Part shown: piece after piece, positions 20,226 to 31,600 of the stretch | How the letters are laid out: each line of letters opens with the position of its first letter | How positions within the stretch are numbered: the stretch's first letter is position 1 | Origin: Blepharisma japonicum | Taxonomy: Eukaryota > Ciliophora > Heterotrichea > Heterotrichida > Blepharismidae | Assembly: GCA_949751835.1 (NCBI GenBank) | Contig: CATKHK010000044.1 | Location: 248,001 to 312,000 of the forward strand | Direction: 5' to 3' | DNA length: 64,000 bases | The notes under the pieces: model-generated | Told to the model about the DNA's origin: nothing | Database searches by the model: none | The model's input: the letters and a program-made list of their open reading frames with translations, nothing else | Position numbers and translations under genes: made by a program

Positions 20226-21041
20226 TTATACTTCGATTGGCTTTATTTCCTTGAGATTTATCTGGCCAACCAACACCGTTATATCGTTTGGCTTTCCTCC
20301 TACCCACTCAATTTTTTCGCTTTTTGCTTTCAGCATATAAGGTGACTCAAATTTTGTATCAGTGCTATGTTCCAATGCTCTTTCAGCTACCATTTCTGCA
20401 ATAATTTCTAGATCAGGAATTTCATGTAATAACATAAAAGGTTTAATCATTCTTATAATTTGGTCATCGAACATATTTTGTGTGAGACCATCTGTATACA
20501 TAACAATAAGATCTTTGTCTTGAACTTCTATTACTTCATAAGAAGCGATATCAGGAGAATCTCCATCTGTTCCAAGCTGACATGGGGAATTAAAGCTGTG
20601 GATTACATCTTGGGATCTTGCGATGAGCTCCACTTCTTCTCCTTTTTTACGATATATCATAAAGCCTGAGTCACCAATGTTGGCTGTATATAATTTTGGA
20701 AGTTCAGGGTCAAAGATTGCTAATGTGCAGGTAGAGCTACCAGTTTCTTTCGTACTCTTGGCAGCGTCCTTTAGGACTGCTTGTGGTTCGAATTTTAGCT
20801 TATCTGGAAGAGAGACAATGGATTTGGAGACATTCTGCATTAATTCCCAAGCATATTTTGAAGGATCCACACCCATTTGTTTCCACCCACTTATACCATC
20901 TGCGACTGCCATAGCTCTATCATTAGCGAAGTATGCATCATCTGGAGGAGTATTCTGCTTTTCAGGAGATGGGACGGACCAAGCAGCTGACCTGAAATGA
21001 TTTGTAAAAGATGAAAATCTTCTTAAAGTCCTTGTAAGCAT
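20226..21041 (-). CDS. PPTC7: PPTC7-like mitochondrial PP2C phosphatase
   Basis: 271 residues. The N-terminus MLTRTLRRFSSFTNHFRSAA is Arg-rich and amphipathic, a clear mitochondrial presequence. PP2C motifs: DDAYF, AVADGISGWKQMGVDPSKYA (metal-binding Asp in the DG pair), TGSSTCTLAIF, TANIGDSGFMIYR, IVMYTDGLTQNM and GGKPNDITVLVG with the last metal-binding Asp. The short form and the DGVGGW-like motif match PPTC7 (yeast Ptc7), which dephosphorylates matrix proteins and supports coenzyme Q synthesis. Metal-dependent (Mn/Mg) Ser/Thr phosphatase activity is expected because all key acidic residues are present. There is no intron or UGA codon. It is convergent with the PDSS2-like gene. Confidence 0.87.
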   Translation of the reverse strand: MLTRTLRRFSSFTNHFRSAAWSVPSPEKQNTPPDDAYFANDRAMAVADGISGWKQMGVDPSKYAWELMQNVSKSIVSLPDKLKFEPQAVLKDAAKSTKETGSSTCTLAIFDPELPKLYTANIGDSGFMIYRKKGEEVELIARSQDVIHSFNSPCQLGTDGDSPDIASYEVIEVQDKDLIVMYTDGLTQNMFDDQIIRMIKPFMLLHEIPDLEIIAEMVAERALEHSTDTKFESPYMLKAKSEKIEWVGGKPNDITVLVGQINLKEIKPIEV

Positions 21042-21194
21042 TTTTCAATTAACTAGTTTAAATTGATGAAAGCAGATTATACTAAATCTCACTTTTTTAT
21101 AGTAAAATTACGTGACAACTAATTATAAAGACTAAATAAAAATTTAATAAGCCTTGTAGTAACACAAATTAGTTGAATTATTGTTTAGAGCTTA

Positions 21195-21668
21195 TTAAAG
21201 ATAAAAGCTGTAAGATGTTGAAAGCAGCTTCCCAGCATAATATCCTTGATCATAATACATAGAATTCAAATAAGCGATTATGATTTGTCTGATCAAATAT
21301 CCATACAAATAAACATTTGTCAGCACAGCTATTCCAAGTTCTTTTAATGTTGAAATTTTAAAGGTCCCAGCAATATCTGTTATAAGAGCATTAAAATTGC
21401 AAATAGAAATTGTTGAGGTAAATGCATTTGACACCCCTTTGAATGCATGCAGCTGGACGCTAAATGTTTCTCCAGTTGAATATGCAGTCGAAAAGGTATC
21501 ATAGGCGTCTGTAATTGCAGGGATACTTTTGATACAATTAGAAGGGCTATATGGGTTTGCTTGAAGTCCGTTATAAAATCCCATAATAAAGTAGTCTAAA
21601 TCTGAAACTCCTTCAACATTTTCTTGAGCAAATGCTGCAGCAAAAAACAATAGCACTATATATTTCAT
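21195..21668 (-). CDS. Small secreted protein with signal peptide
   Basis: 157 residues. The N-terminus MKYIVLLFFAAAFAQE is a typical signal peptide with cleavage expected near AFA-QE. The mature part has a short hydrophobic/aromatic composition (FIMGFYNGLQANPYSPSNC) with two conserved-looking cysteines (NC and IC), then a hydrophobic C-terminal third (LTNVYLYGYLIRQIIIAYL) that could pack in a helical bundle. No enzymatic motif is visible. I recognise the layout (signal peptide, DxxxGxxxGLxxNPxSPSxC) as a style of small secreted ciliate protein, but I cannot assign a function. It ends at 21195 with a true stop codon. Confidence 0.68.
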   Translation of the reverse strand: MKYIVLLFFAAAFAQENVEGVSDLDYFIMGFYNGLQANPYSPSNCIKSIPAITDAYDTFSTAYSTGETFSVQLHAFKGVSNAFTSTISICNFNALITDIAGTFKISTLKELGIAVLTNVYLYGYLIRQIIIAYLNSMYYDQGYYAGKLLSTSYSFYL

Positions 21669-22024
21669 TATTTAGAAAAAGTTACTTTGTTAAAATTTAA
21701 TAAATATTTAACTCAACCATAAAAATTATAAAGATGTAAGGCGATATATTTTTGAGTTAATTAGTAAATTAGTCTCTAAATACTTACAATTGTGTTTAAT
21801 TAATAAGGACTTTTTAAATTGTTGAGAATTAATAAATTGTTTTCATAAATTTTTTTTAAAGCGGAAATCTTTATAAACGTCATTTTAAATAGCAAGAAAA
21901 AGTATAGCTTACCTTTTGCACTCAAGAATAAGTCATAGGAATTTATGATTGATATAATTGAACATTTTTATATTAAATTCTTAGCCACGAAAAATGGCAA
22001 ATCAGAATTACATAATATAAACCT
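21669..22024. other. AT-rich intergenic region between divergent genes
   Basis: 356 bp separating the starts of the minus-strand secreted protein and the plus-strand MDR gene. It is very AT-rich and has no coding frame. It must hold both promoters, but no motif can be named from inspection. Confidence 0.4.
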
Positions 22025-23023
22025 ATGGCCGAAAAAATAAAGCTTGCATCTATAGAAAAATACACAGATTTAGGCACAATACAAATCAAAGAAGTTGATG
22101 TCCCGGATCTTCCTGAAGGCTATGTTTTAATAAGAACGGAGTTTGCAAGCATAAATCCTTCAGATGAAATTGTAGCAATGGGCTGCTCTCATTTTCATCT
22201 CACCCACAATTCATTAGGTTTACAAGGAAGTGGAACTGTTGTGCGAAGTGGAGGCGGAGCATTAGCAAATTCCTTAGTAAATAAGCGTGTTGCTTTTCTT
22301 GTTTCAGGGCAAAATACAATAGGCTCCTTCTCTGAATATTCATTAACAAAAGCTGAAAAAGTGCTGCCGATTAATGATGATTTTAGTTTTGAAAATGCTG
22401 CAAATGTGTTTACAGCTTTTACGGTTGAATATATGATGAGAAAAATAAAAAAGGGGAATCATAGAGCTGCCATACAAACTGCTGCTGCAAGTAGCATTGG
22501 AAAAGCATTATTAAGGTATTACCATTATTATGGAATTCCAGTGATTAATCTGGTTAGACGAAATGATCAAGCAGAAGCATTAAGAAATATGGGGGCTGAC
22601 AATATTATAATTACAACGTCTGAAGGATGGCAGAATAGAACCAGACTACTTGTAAAAGAACTTGGAGCAACAATTGGATTTGATGCAATTTCTGGGGAAA
22701 TGGCTGGAGAAATATATGATTTAGTTAAAGAGCCTGGAAAATTATATGTCTATGGAAATCTTTCTGGACAATTCTGCATGATAAACCCAACAAGTCTTGC
22801 AAGGAAAAAAATCATCCGAGGTCTTGATTTAAATAATTGGCTCAACAAACTGACTATTTTGAAAAAGATGGATATTTTCGATAAAGTCCAAAAATTATAT
22901 GATCAGATATTTAGAATTGATTATAAAGAAACAATAAGCCTCAATCAATTGAAAAATGCTCTTATTTCTTATAAAGAAAGAAAAACAAACTCAAAAATTT
23001 TAGTAAGAGCAAGGTTTGATTAA
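22025..23023 (+). CDS. MDR-family NAD(P)H oxidoreductase, paralog of the 12765-13769 gene
   Basis: 332 residues with GroES-like (FASINPSDEIVAMG) and Rossmann (AAIQTAAASSIGKALLRYY) parts, then IGFDAISGEMAGEIY and KLYVYGNLSGQF. As in its paralog, zinc ligands are absent. The two proteins align end to end (EYMMRKIKKGNHRA against EYMMNKIRKGNHRA; KTNSKIL shared near the C-terminus). This copy has TGG at the NNWLNKL site where the other has TGA, an internal demonstration of the code. The likely reaction is NAD(P)H-dependent reduction of an enoyl thioester or quinone; the sequence does not decide. No intron. Confidence 0.83.
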   Translation: MAEKIKLASIEKYTDLGTIQIKEVDVPDLPEGYVLIRTEFASINPSDEIVAMGCSHFHLTHNSLGLQGSGTVVRSGGGALANSLVNKRVAFLVSGQNTIGSFSEYSLTKAEKVLPINDDFSFENAANVFTAFTVEYMMRKIKKGNHRAAIQTAAASSIGKALLRYYHYYGIPVINLVRRNDQAEALRNMGADNIIITTSEGWQNRTRLLVKELGATIGFDAISGEMAGEIYDLVKEPGKLYVYGNLSGQFCMINPTSLARKKIIRGLDLNNWLNKLTILKKMDIFDKVQKLYDQIFRIDYKETISLNQLKNALISYKERKTNSKILVRARFD

Positions 23024-23354
23024 TTATGCACCTAAATTAAGAAAATTGGCTATTTTCAGTTTATTTCAATAATTTTTCAAATTAAATTTAAATTTTAAAA
23101 ATAAGCGTTTTCAAATAATAAAGCTGGTTAATTATGGAAAACCATTTCTGAAAGACTTCAACCTTTTTTTTATTAATTCATCTACACTAATTTCTTCTTT
23201 ATATAATCCTCATAATCATATCTTAATTAAAAATTTTAAAAAAATCTTCTCTGATTAATTCATCTTATTTTCAAGTCTTAATAGATTAATGAAATTTGAC
23301 AGAATATACCATTTCATGAAATCAATCTTTGAGATAAAATAATAATTTCAAAAG
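23024..23354. other. AT-rich intergenic region
   Basis: 331 bp, strongly AT-rich, between the MDR gene and the first MFS copy. No ORF, repeat or RNA structure is apparent. It probably contains the MFS promoter. Confidence 0.4.
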
Positions 23355-24707
23355 ATGATGATAAAAAAGAAGACAATTAATCTCATCGGTATCTATACAG
23401 CGTATTTTGCGAATGCAATTGTTTTTACTTTAGTGATCCCTTTTGCAAGCAAAATGGTCATGAAGTTCGAAATAGCAGACGACAGGTCCTCAACAGGGGC
23501 TTGGGTGGGCCTTATCACCTTTTCCTTAATGTTTGGCCGAACAATAACGTCTGCATTTTGAGGCTCAATGTGCGACCACTGAGGCAGAAGACCTGTAATG
23601 CTTATAGGCATAGCTTCCATAACGATATTTTCATTGCTTTTTGGGTTTTCCCCAAACTTTTGGTGAGCGCTCTCATCAAGGTTTTTACTTGGAGTGTTTA
23701 CTCCATTGGCAATAGTGACAAAAACACTGATTTCTGAAATATGTCCTGACGAAGAACAACCATCAGCCATGGCATTGCAATCGATGCTTTGGCAGATAGG
23801 AATTGTTGCAGGAAATGTAATTGGAGGCTTATTAGAGGACCCAAAAACTTCTGGGCTTATAACTAGTGGCATTTTTGCTGAGTTTCCATTTTTATTACCA
23901 AACTGTGTAGCAGCCTTAATGGCATTTATTTCATTTTGGCTTGTATACCCAAATTTGCAAGAAACTCTTCAAAAATCGTCATTAATTGCAGACACGTCTA
24001 TTGGGAACCGAACTTCAAAGCAGATAATTACAGACCCGGTTGTCTGTAAAATCTTAAGCGCTTATACAATATGGGCGAATAACTCAACCGCCATGAATGA
24101 GCTTATGGTTCTTTATTTATGGACTGATAGAAAAAACGGAGGATTTGAGCTTGATCCTAATGAAATTGGATTATTTTTAGGCTCTTCTACAATTATAATA
24201 GTCCTTTTCCAAAAAAGTGTAGCTTCTTTTATTATCAAAAAACTTGGGCTTGCAAGGACTACAAAAGTGACTACTTTTTTAGCAATCCCGATACTTTTAT
24301 TTGCGCCTTTTGCAAGTTTTTGCAATCAAACTCAGATTGCAAAGTGGGTAGTTCTAGGACTAATACAAATGTCGTGGATTACTGTAAATATTATTTCCTT
24401 TACAGCTATAAGTTGTATGTCAAATAATTCAGTTATTTCAGTGGAGAGAGGAAGGATGAATGGGCTTTTTATGACCTCAGCAAGCCTTGCAAAGGCGATT
24501 GCTCCTTTACTTATTGGGTTTACTTTTGCGAATACTGTGAAAAGTGACATGATTTTTCCTTTAAATTATTCTTTTTCATTTTATTTGCTAGCACTTATAG
24601 AGGTTTTAATGTGGGCAATCTGCAGTCGGCTGCCAGTTTCTTTGAATAAGCCAAAGGAGAAGCAAGTTTTTCAATATATTGAATTTAAAACCTTTAGTAA
24701 AGCGTAA
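23355..24707 (+). CDS. MFS transporter, tandem copy 1
   Basis: 450 residues, 12 predicted membrane segments, a major facilitator of the drug/metabolite antiporter kind. MFS motif A in loop 2-3 reads WGSMCDHWGRRPVML (G, D and GRR as in the family). The fifth segment has RFLLGVFTPLAIV and an ISEICP loop. In-frame TGA codons (23562, 23577 and further ones around PNFWWALSS) are read as Trp. The second half includes ERGRMNGLFMTSASLAKAIAPLL, the motif A counterpart in the C-domain. The substrate cannot be read; the closest general resemblance is to plant ZIFL/fungal multidrug-type MFS proteins. First of three head-to-tail copies. Confidence 0.87.
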
Positions 24708-25114
24708 ATGCTTGGAATAATTAATAATAATCATTATCCTCTTTATAGATGTCTTGAGAAAAAAATTATGATGTCTAAATAATAATACTATTTAAATTGA
24801 TTTTTATTTAAATTGCTGGTAAATCAAATTTTTAAAACATATGAAAGTTTAACTAAAGGATACATAAATTTTTTAGAAACTGAAAAGTGACAAACAGATC
24901 TAAATTTTAAGCTGGTGATATTCATGTCTCTTTTTAATGAAATTTTGCTTTATAATAAGTTAATTTCTTTAATCCTGGATACATAATAAAATTTTAATAT
25001 TATAAAATGCCCTTAAAATGTTGTCACAGAATTGAATAAAAAACTATTTTGATAATAGACATATTTTATTCTTACCGTTTTAGTAGCTATATTTCCATTT
25101 GTGTTATTTAAAGG
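24708..25114. other. AT-rich spacer between MFS copies 1 and 2
   Basis: 407 bp, AT-rich, with no supported ORF. I see no long direct repeat shared with the other inter-copy spacer by eye, so the tandem duplication junctions have diverged or were confined to the coding unit. Confidence 0.4.
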
Positions 25115-26458
25115 ATGGCAAGCAAAAAAATTAATCTCATAGGAATCTACACAGCATATTTTGCCAACGCTATTGTTTTTACTTTAGTGATCCCTTTCGC
25201 AAGCAAAATGATCATGAAATTTGGAATTGCACAAGATAGGTCATCCACAGGGACTTGAGTCGGCCTTATAACTTTTTCTTTAATGTTTGGCAGGACAATT
25301 ACATCAGCGTTTTGAGGATCATTATGTGATAAATGAGGCAGGAGACCTGTAATGCTTATTGGGATCGCGTCTATAACAATATTTTCAATACTTTTTGGAT
25401 TTTCTACAAACATTTGGTGGGCACTTTTATCAAGATTTTTACTTGGAGTGTTTACTCCATTAGCAATTGTAATAAAGACGCTGATTTCTGAAATATGCCC
25501 TGACGAAGAGCAGCCATCTGCCATGGCACTACAGTCAATGTTGTGGCAGATAGGCTTAGTAGCAGGAAATGTAATTGGAGGCTTATTAGAAGATCCTAAA
25601 AATTCTGGGCTTATAACTAGCGGCATTTTTGCTAATTTCCCATTTTTATTACCAAACTGTGTAGCAGCCTTGATGGCATTTATTTCATTTTGACTTGTGT
25701 ATCCAAATTTGCAAGAAACGCTCAAAAAAACAGAAATAAATGGAACATCAAATATAGTATATACAAGAAGCTCTAAGGAAATTATAACTGATCCAGTCGT
25801 TTGCAAAATAATGATTGCCTATACTATATGAGCCAATAATTCAACAGCCATGAATGAGTTAATGGTCTTATATCTTTGGGCTGATACCAAAAATGGAGGA
25901 TTTAAGCTTGAACCAAATCAAATTGGATTATTTTTAGGATTATCAACAATTCTAATCGCAATTTTTCAACAAAGTATCTCTTCTTTTATAATAAAAAAAC
26001 TAGGTTTAATACAAACAATAAAAATCACAACATTTTGAGCAATCCCTATACTTTTATTAGCCCCTGTAGCAAGCTTATTCAATAAAACACGCATTGAAAG
26101 GTGAATAATTCTTTCTGCTATAAATATATTATGAATTACTGTAAATATAATTTCCTTTACAGCCATAGGCTGTATGTCAAATAATTCAGTTATATCTGGG
26201 GAGAGAGGAAGAATGAATGGTTTATTTATGACTTCAGCAAGCCTTGCGAAATCACTTGCTCCGTTATTAATTGGCTTTACATTTGCAAATACTGTCAAAA
26301 GTGGATTAATTTTTCCATTGAATTATTCTTTTTCATTTTACTTATTGGCAATGGTGGCAATTTTAATGTGGATACTCTGTAATCGACTGCCAATTTCTTT
26401 GAATGAATCAAAAGAAAAGCAAGAAGTTCAATACACCCAAATAGCAAAATCTATCTAA
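25115..26458 (+). CDS. MFS transporter, tandem copy 2
   Basis: 447 residues, very close to copy 1 along its whole length (GIYTAYFANAIVFTLVIPFA identical in both; LLEDPKNSGLITSGIF against LLEDPKTSGLITSGIF). Motif A is WGSLCDKWGRRPVML. It uses more TGA for Trp than copy 1: TGTWVGL here is TGA at 25256-25258, whereas copies 1 and 3 have TGG at the same site. The middle loop (KKTEINGTSNIVYT) differs from copy 1, the fastest changing part. No frameshift or true stop is present, so it looks functional. Same topology and unknown substrate. Confidence 0.87.
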
Positions 26459-27054
26459 GCGTAAAAGTCACAGTATATCTTTAAATAAAGATGATAAATC
26501 TTAATTAAACTCATTACTGTTTAATAAATCTAAATTAATTTTATATTAAAATAGCATTTATGACAAATTTTAGTGTAATATGACCTATCAAAATATTATT
26601 GGTAATTATTTAAAGCACCAAAGGAGCGGAATGGAAGCATCCATAATATGATAATTTTGAATTACCATCAGAGCACTTAAAAAGTCCATTTGATGTTGAG
26701 AGAAGTACTAAGCAATATCGGAAAGAGTTTTAGCGATAAAGATCTTGTAAAGGAAAATAATATTTTAGATTTAGTATAAGGGAAAAATACAAGGACGAAA
26801 TTGGCGCACTTGTGACCTTATAGTTTGTTTAAGAAAAGATTTTGAATCTTATAAAAATCCTCATTTATTATTATTGCTTTAAATTATAAAAATTATCTCA
26901 TCACGCAGCTTAAACTAAATTGCATAACACTTTAGCCAATAGAAAATGCTTTCTTTTAAAATTCACGATCTAAATGGGCCAACTGAACCCTCTTTAATTC
27001 TTCACCTATTTATACATCATCTTTAACTTTCATGTTAAAATTCCATATTATCTA
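26459..27054. other. Intergenic spacer between MFS copies 2 and 3
   Basis: 596 bp. The only open stretches are shorter than 35 codons (for example an ATG-initiated frame around 26696 reading MLREVLSNIGKSF). No family is recognisable. It may hold a decayed sequence, but I cannot support a gene. Confidence 0.35.
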
Positions 27055-28407
27055 ATGAATAAGAAGAGAATAATTTTAGTAGGCATATATCTGGCATCCT
27101 TAGCCAATGCAATTGTATTTACTGTCATTATCCCATTCGCTAGTAAGATGGTCATTTCATTTGGTATGACTGATAGCCGCTCAACAACAGGCACCTGGGT
27201 AGGAATTATTACATTTTCTCTCATGATAGGCAGAACAATAACCTCACCTTTTTGAGGCTGAATATGTGACAAATGAGGCCGAAGACCAGTTATTCTTATC
27301 GGAATTGCATCTATCACTGTATTTTCATTGCTTTTTGGATTTTCTCGAAATATTTATTGGGCTATGATGTGCAGGTTCTTGTTAGGAGTCTTCACACCCC
27401 TTGCAATTGTAATTAAAACATTACTATCAGAAATTTGCCCTGGTGATGAGCAGCCAAATGCTATGGCTTGGCAAACTCTTTTATGGCAAATTGGAATGGT
27501 ATCAGGAAATGTCATTGGAGGTCTATTAGAAGACCCTAAATCGTCTGGACTTATAGACTCAGGAATTTTCGTAGACTACCCATTCTTGCTTCCGAATTTT
27601 GTAGCTGCTTTAATGGGTCTATGCGCTTTCTTAATGGTTTATCCTTTTCTCGAAGAAACTTTGGACAAATCAGATATGAAAGATTCACTGATTGGCCAAG
27701 AAGGAAGGAATTTTGTGCAGATTGCTGCTGATCCTTTGGTAAGTAAAGTACTAGGAGTATATACAATTTTATCTAATAACTCAACAGCTATGCATGAACT
27801 TGTTTCATTATACTTATATGCTGATATTGTAAATGGAGGGTTCTCAATGGACCCCGATGAGATTGGGCTTCTGCTGGCGGCAAGTGCGATTTCATTAGTA
27901 TTTTTTCAGAAATTCATATTTTCTTTTTTTACTAGTCGATATGGGTTGGTCAAGACCTCTAATATGACAACATTTTTAGCTGTGCCAATTCTTTTAGTGA
28001 TACCAACGGCAAGCTGATTTAGAAACACAACATTATTCAAATGATTTATTTTAGCTTTATTTAATATCGTTTGAATTACTGTAAATTTCATATCATTTAC
28101 AGCTGTAAGCTGTATGTCAAATAATTCAGTGGTAAATAAAGAAAGAGGAAGAATGAATGGGCTTTTCATGACTGTAGGCTCATTAGCTAGGTCAATTGCT
28201 CCTTTACTATTTGGTTTCACTTTTGCCACAACAGTTGAAAGTGGTTGAATTTTCCCTTTTAATTATGCTTTTTCGTTCTATCTTCTAGCTGCAGGGTCTG
28301 TAGCTATGTGGGTGATATGCAAAATGATACCAGAATCATTAAATGGACCAAAAGTAGAAGAATCAATAGCACACTATACACAAATGAGTATTATTAATAA
28401 AGCATAA
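27055..28407 (+). CDS. MFS transporter, tandem copy 3
   Basis: 450 residues, the most divergent copy but collinear: LANAIVFTVIIPFASKMV, motif A WGWICDKWGRRPVIL, RFLLGVFTPLAIVIKTLLSE and ERGRMNGLFMTVGSLARSI. TGA serves as Trp in SPFWGW, CDKWGRR, ASWFRN, FKWF, IVWITV and SGWIFP. The stop is TAA at 28405-28407. The order of similarity (1 closest to 2, 3 outside) suggests an older duplication followed by a recent one. The conserved CMSNNSV motif in segment 10 is present in all three and may mark the substrate pathway of this subfamily. Confidence 0.87.
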
Positions 28408-28623
28408 AACAAGGTAAAAATAATAAAGTAATTTTGATAGGATTAATTTCAAATCGAAAAAAATTTAAATATCTATAGATTTTGCATTAGATTAAGCTAT
28501 TTAAAATTTTTCTAAACAAAACTTTTGAGTTTCCTAAAATTAGCTATTAAATTGTTTTGATATTATTTATCCATAAGTAAGTTTAATTAAAAGTAAATAT
28601 TTTCGTGAATATAGCAATAAATA

Positions 28624-31600
28624 ATGGATGATGGGATTGTGGCAATGGAAGAAAGTGTTAAAAATTCATGAAAATCACTCAAAGGCATCAAAAGTAAAAA
28701 ATCAATTTCTAAATGAATTTATGAATTCTTTGATACTTATAATAAACAAAACTATGTGGGAAGTTCAAAAGTATGGCTTCAAAAACTAAAATTTTCAATT
28801 GAAAACTTAGTGAATTGTCTTCAAATTTGCAGTTTGTTGTGAATTTCGAATTTAGAAGTTTTTAAATGAAATGAGGTTACAGGGATTTTAAAATTAATCG
28901 GATATGTGAGATTTGATAACCTATGCTCAGCTCTAAATGCTTATGAAACTTGTTTTTACTCAATTTTTGCTATTAACATTATAACTATATTTGGGGTCTT
29001 GGTTTTGGGATTTCTTCTGAAATTTAAATTTTCAAGCTCAAAACTATCAATCCCACTTGGACTTTGCAAAATCATTTTAAATCTTTTTTCTGAAACATTT
29101 TTTATACCTGCTATGATTTTATTGTGCATGTATTTCAAATATAATATTACAAATAATGATACTATTGCTGAGTATTTTGATAATAATCAAAGCAGCTATT
29201 TAAGGCTTAATTCTTATTTATGGATTGCAGCACCGGGTATTATGATTATTAGTTTTTTCATTGTATTAGTGGCAAGAGTATATTCAGCAGATATTAGACA
29301 TAAATACTCTTATATAAATGTATATGCAAAATCTCATTCAAAACCAGAAATTATGAGCCTAATCTATGAGTTTTTAATATCAATAATTTATGCTGTGATT
29401 GGAGCAGATTATTATTGATACTTTCGACTAACTCTGATTTGAATGTCATTTATTTTATTTTATAACTATTTTATGATTTCACCATATTATAATGATATCT
29501 CAAATTCAATAGTATCTTTAAAATATCTTATTATTATCATTGTATCTACTATATTTATTATAGGGTCACTTATTGATAATGCTTATACAATATTGATGCT
29601 TATCATTGTTCTTATTCCTTTATTCGCAATTATCCACCTATGGAAACGGAAAAGAATAAGAAAAAGAACAAAAGTGGCCATATTCAATATAAATTATTTT
29701 AAAAATATTTATCAATTGGAAAAAGTGATTAGAGGTACTTTAATAAGCAAGAAATATCAAAATGCTGAGCAAATAACAGAAATTTTCGCAGAGTGTTATT
29801 TGAAATCTTCTTTATGAAAAAATAAATTACTGGTTATATGAGAGGCCAATTACTGCTTTTATTCGTTAAAAAATATTTCTTTAGCAAGGATTAAATTATC
29901 TAAAGCTTCAAAATCTTTAAGCAGTTTTGAAGGCGATTTCCAAGAATATATTTGTCAAAAACGCTGCAATCTTCACAGACTTTTTTCTGATGATGAATTT
30001 TCATATCCTTTATACTCCAAACATTTAGAAAGTGCAAAAAATGATGATGAAAAATTCTGTGACACATTTTTAGAATTTATTCGACAAATCTCAACTGAAG
30101 TACCAAAACTTGAAATACTTTATACATGTATACATGAACTCAATAAGAAAATTGAAGAAATAAATAAAAAATATACAGCCATAACAAATGAATTTTCTAA
30201 ATGCAGTGAGCCATTTGTTTTTTATTCAACTTTTCTCCAATTATTAGGCACTGATAATGAAAAATCAGCAATTCTTTTAAGAAAATGGGATTATTTAGTA
30301 AATAACCTCAATAAAACAGTTAGCTCGACTGAAAAAATGAATTATTTTGATGAATCTGGAGGAGTGTTGCTTATATCCTGTAACAAAAATTCTTTAGGAG
30401 TAATAAAATATGCTACTCCGAAAATTTGTGAATTTCTCAATGCAGAACTATACCAAATTTTAGGAAATTGTTTTTCAAGTTATATTCCTCCGCCATATGA
30501 CAAAATAATAATTCATGGACTTCAAGAATTCGTTCAATATCAGTCTATTACAGAAATATACTTGCCTCAATCTATTTGTTTAAAAAGCACAACCGGATGA
30601 TTAATTGAATGCAATGCTAGAGCTGTTATTGTTGCTGTCAATTGTAATATTTACATCATGGTTGCTTTAAAATCTGTTCAATCTTTATATAATTTTGCCT
30701 TGGTTTCAGATAATGGACAAATAACTGCATATTCTAAAAATTTTAACGAAATATTTGGTATGAAAAGTGATTTGGAAAATGTAAATTTAAACAGCATTTT
30801 TCCTAGCTATGAGAATATGGAAATATTTTCCCCAGAAAAAATTAATTTTTATGACAAAAATTGATTTGTGATGAAAGGCACAGAAATGTTTATAGATACG
30901 AAAATTAACTATATTTTGGTTGATAAAAATGAAATCGCAATAAAAAGCTGAATAAATGAAAGACAAATAAATTTATACGATAACGAAACTTGCAAAATTC
31001 CAAATGCATTTTTATTAGAAAACACGAGGTCAATGGAATTTTTAGGCTTGTCTATGAGCGTCTTTGATTATAAGTCAATGAAACAAGACAGACTATCAAC
31101 CTTTAATGATACAACAATCGTAGAGACTGACGAAGAAACGAAAGAAAATAATTATTTTCAGAAATATGAAAAATCATTAACATCCCCATCTCATCCATCA
31201 GACAGCGCTTCAATTAAAGCTACTAATCAAATTGTCGAAACCTCAATAAAACAGATAAAACTTTTCAATTATATAATTATGTTATCAGTAATTTTTATCT
31301 AGATAGCAGCAGTAATAATCACAACAATTGTACTGGTTTCGTTTATTGTCATAGAAACAAATCGAGCAAATGATTTAAGTGCTTTGCTACTGATTGGTAA
31401 TTTAGAATTGACAATCGTTAATATTGCCACATATAGTAGATCAGTTGATAATGTTTATACTTTAGCTCAGTATCTTACTCTTCAAACTTATGTTTCAAAT
31501 TTCGAACAAAATTTGAATAATTTAAAAGTAATTAAAGCAGAAATTTTAGGAAATTTAACCAGTTGGGACACTTGTAATATGAATGAGATTTTTACAAGTA

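Noticed and set aside
23393-23872. Minus-strand ORFs opposite the MFS copies, repeated in all three
   Set aside because: They recur only because the sense strand is duplicated; the sense proteins have MFS motifs and the antisense ones have none.
26696-26785. Short ORF MLREVLSNIGKSF in the MFS spacer
   Set aside because: About 28 codons, no family resemblance, and no intron that would extend it.
31288-31302. In-frame TAG at 31300-31302 suggesting stop readthrough or TAG reassignment in the PAS gene
   Set aside because: It is the last triplet of a 15-nt GT...AG intron; removing the intron restores a continuous membrane segment.
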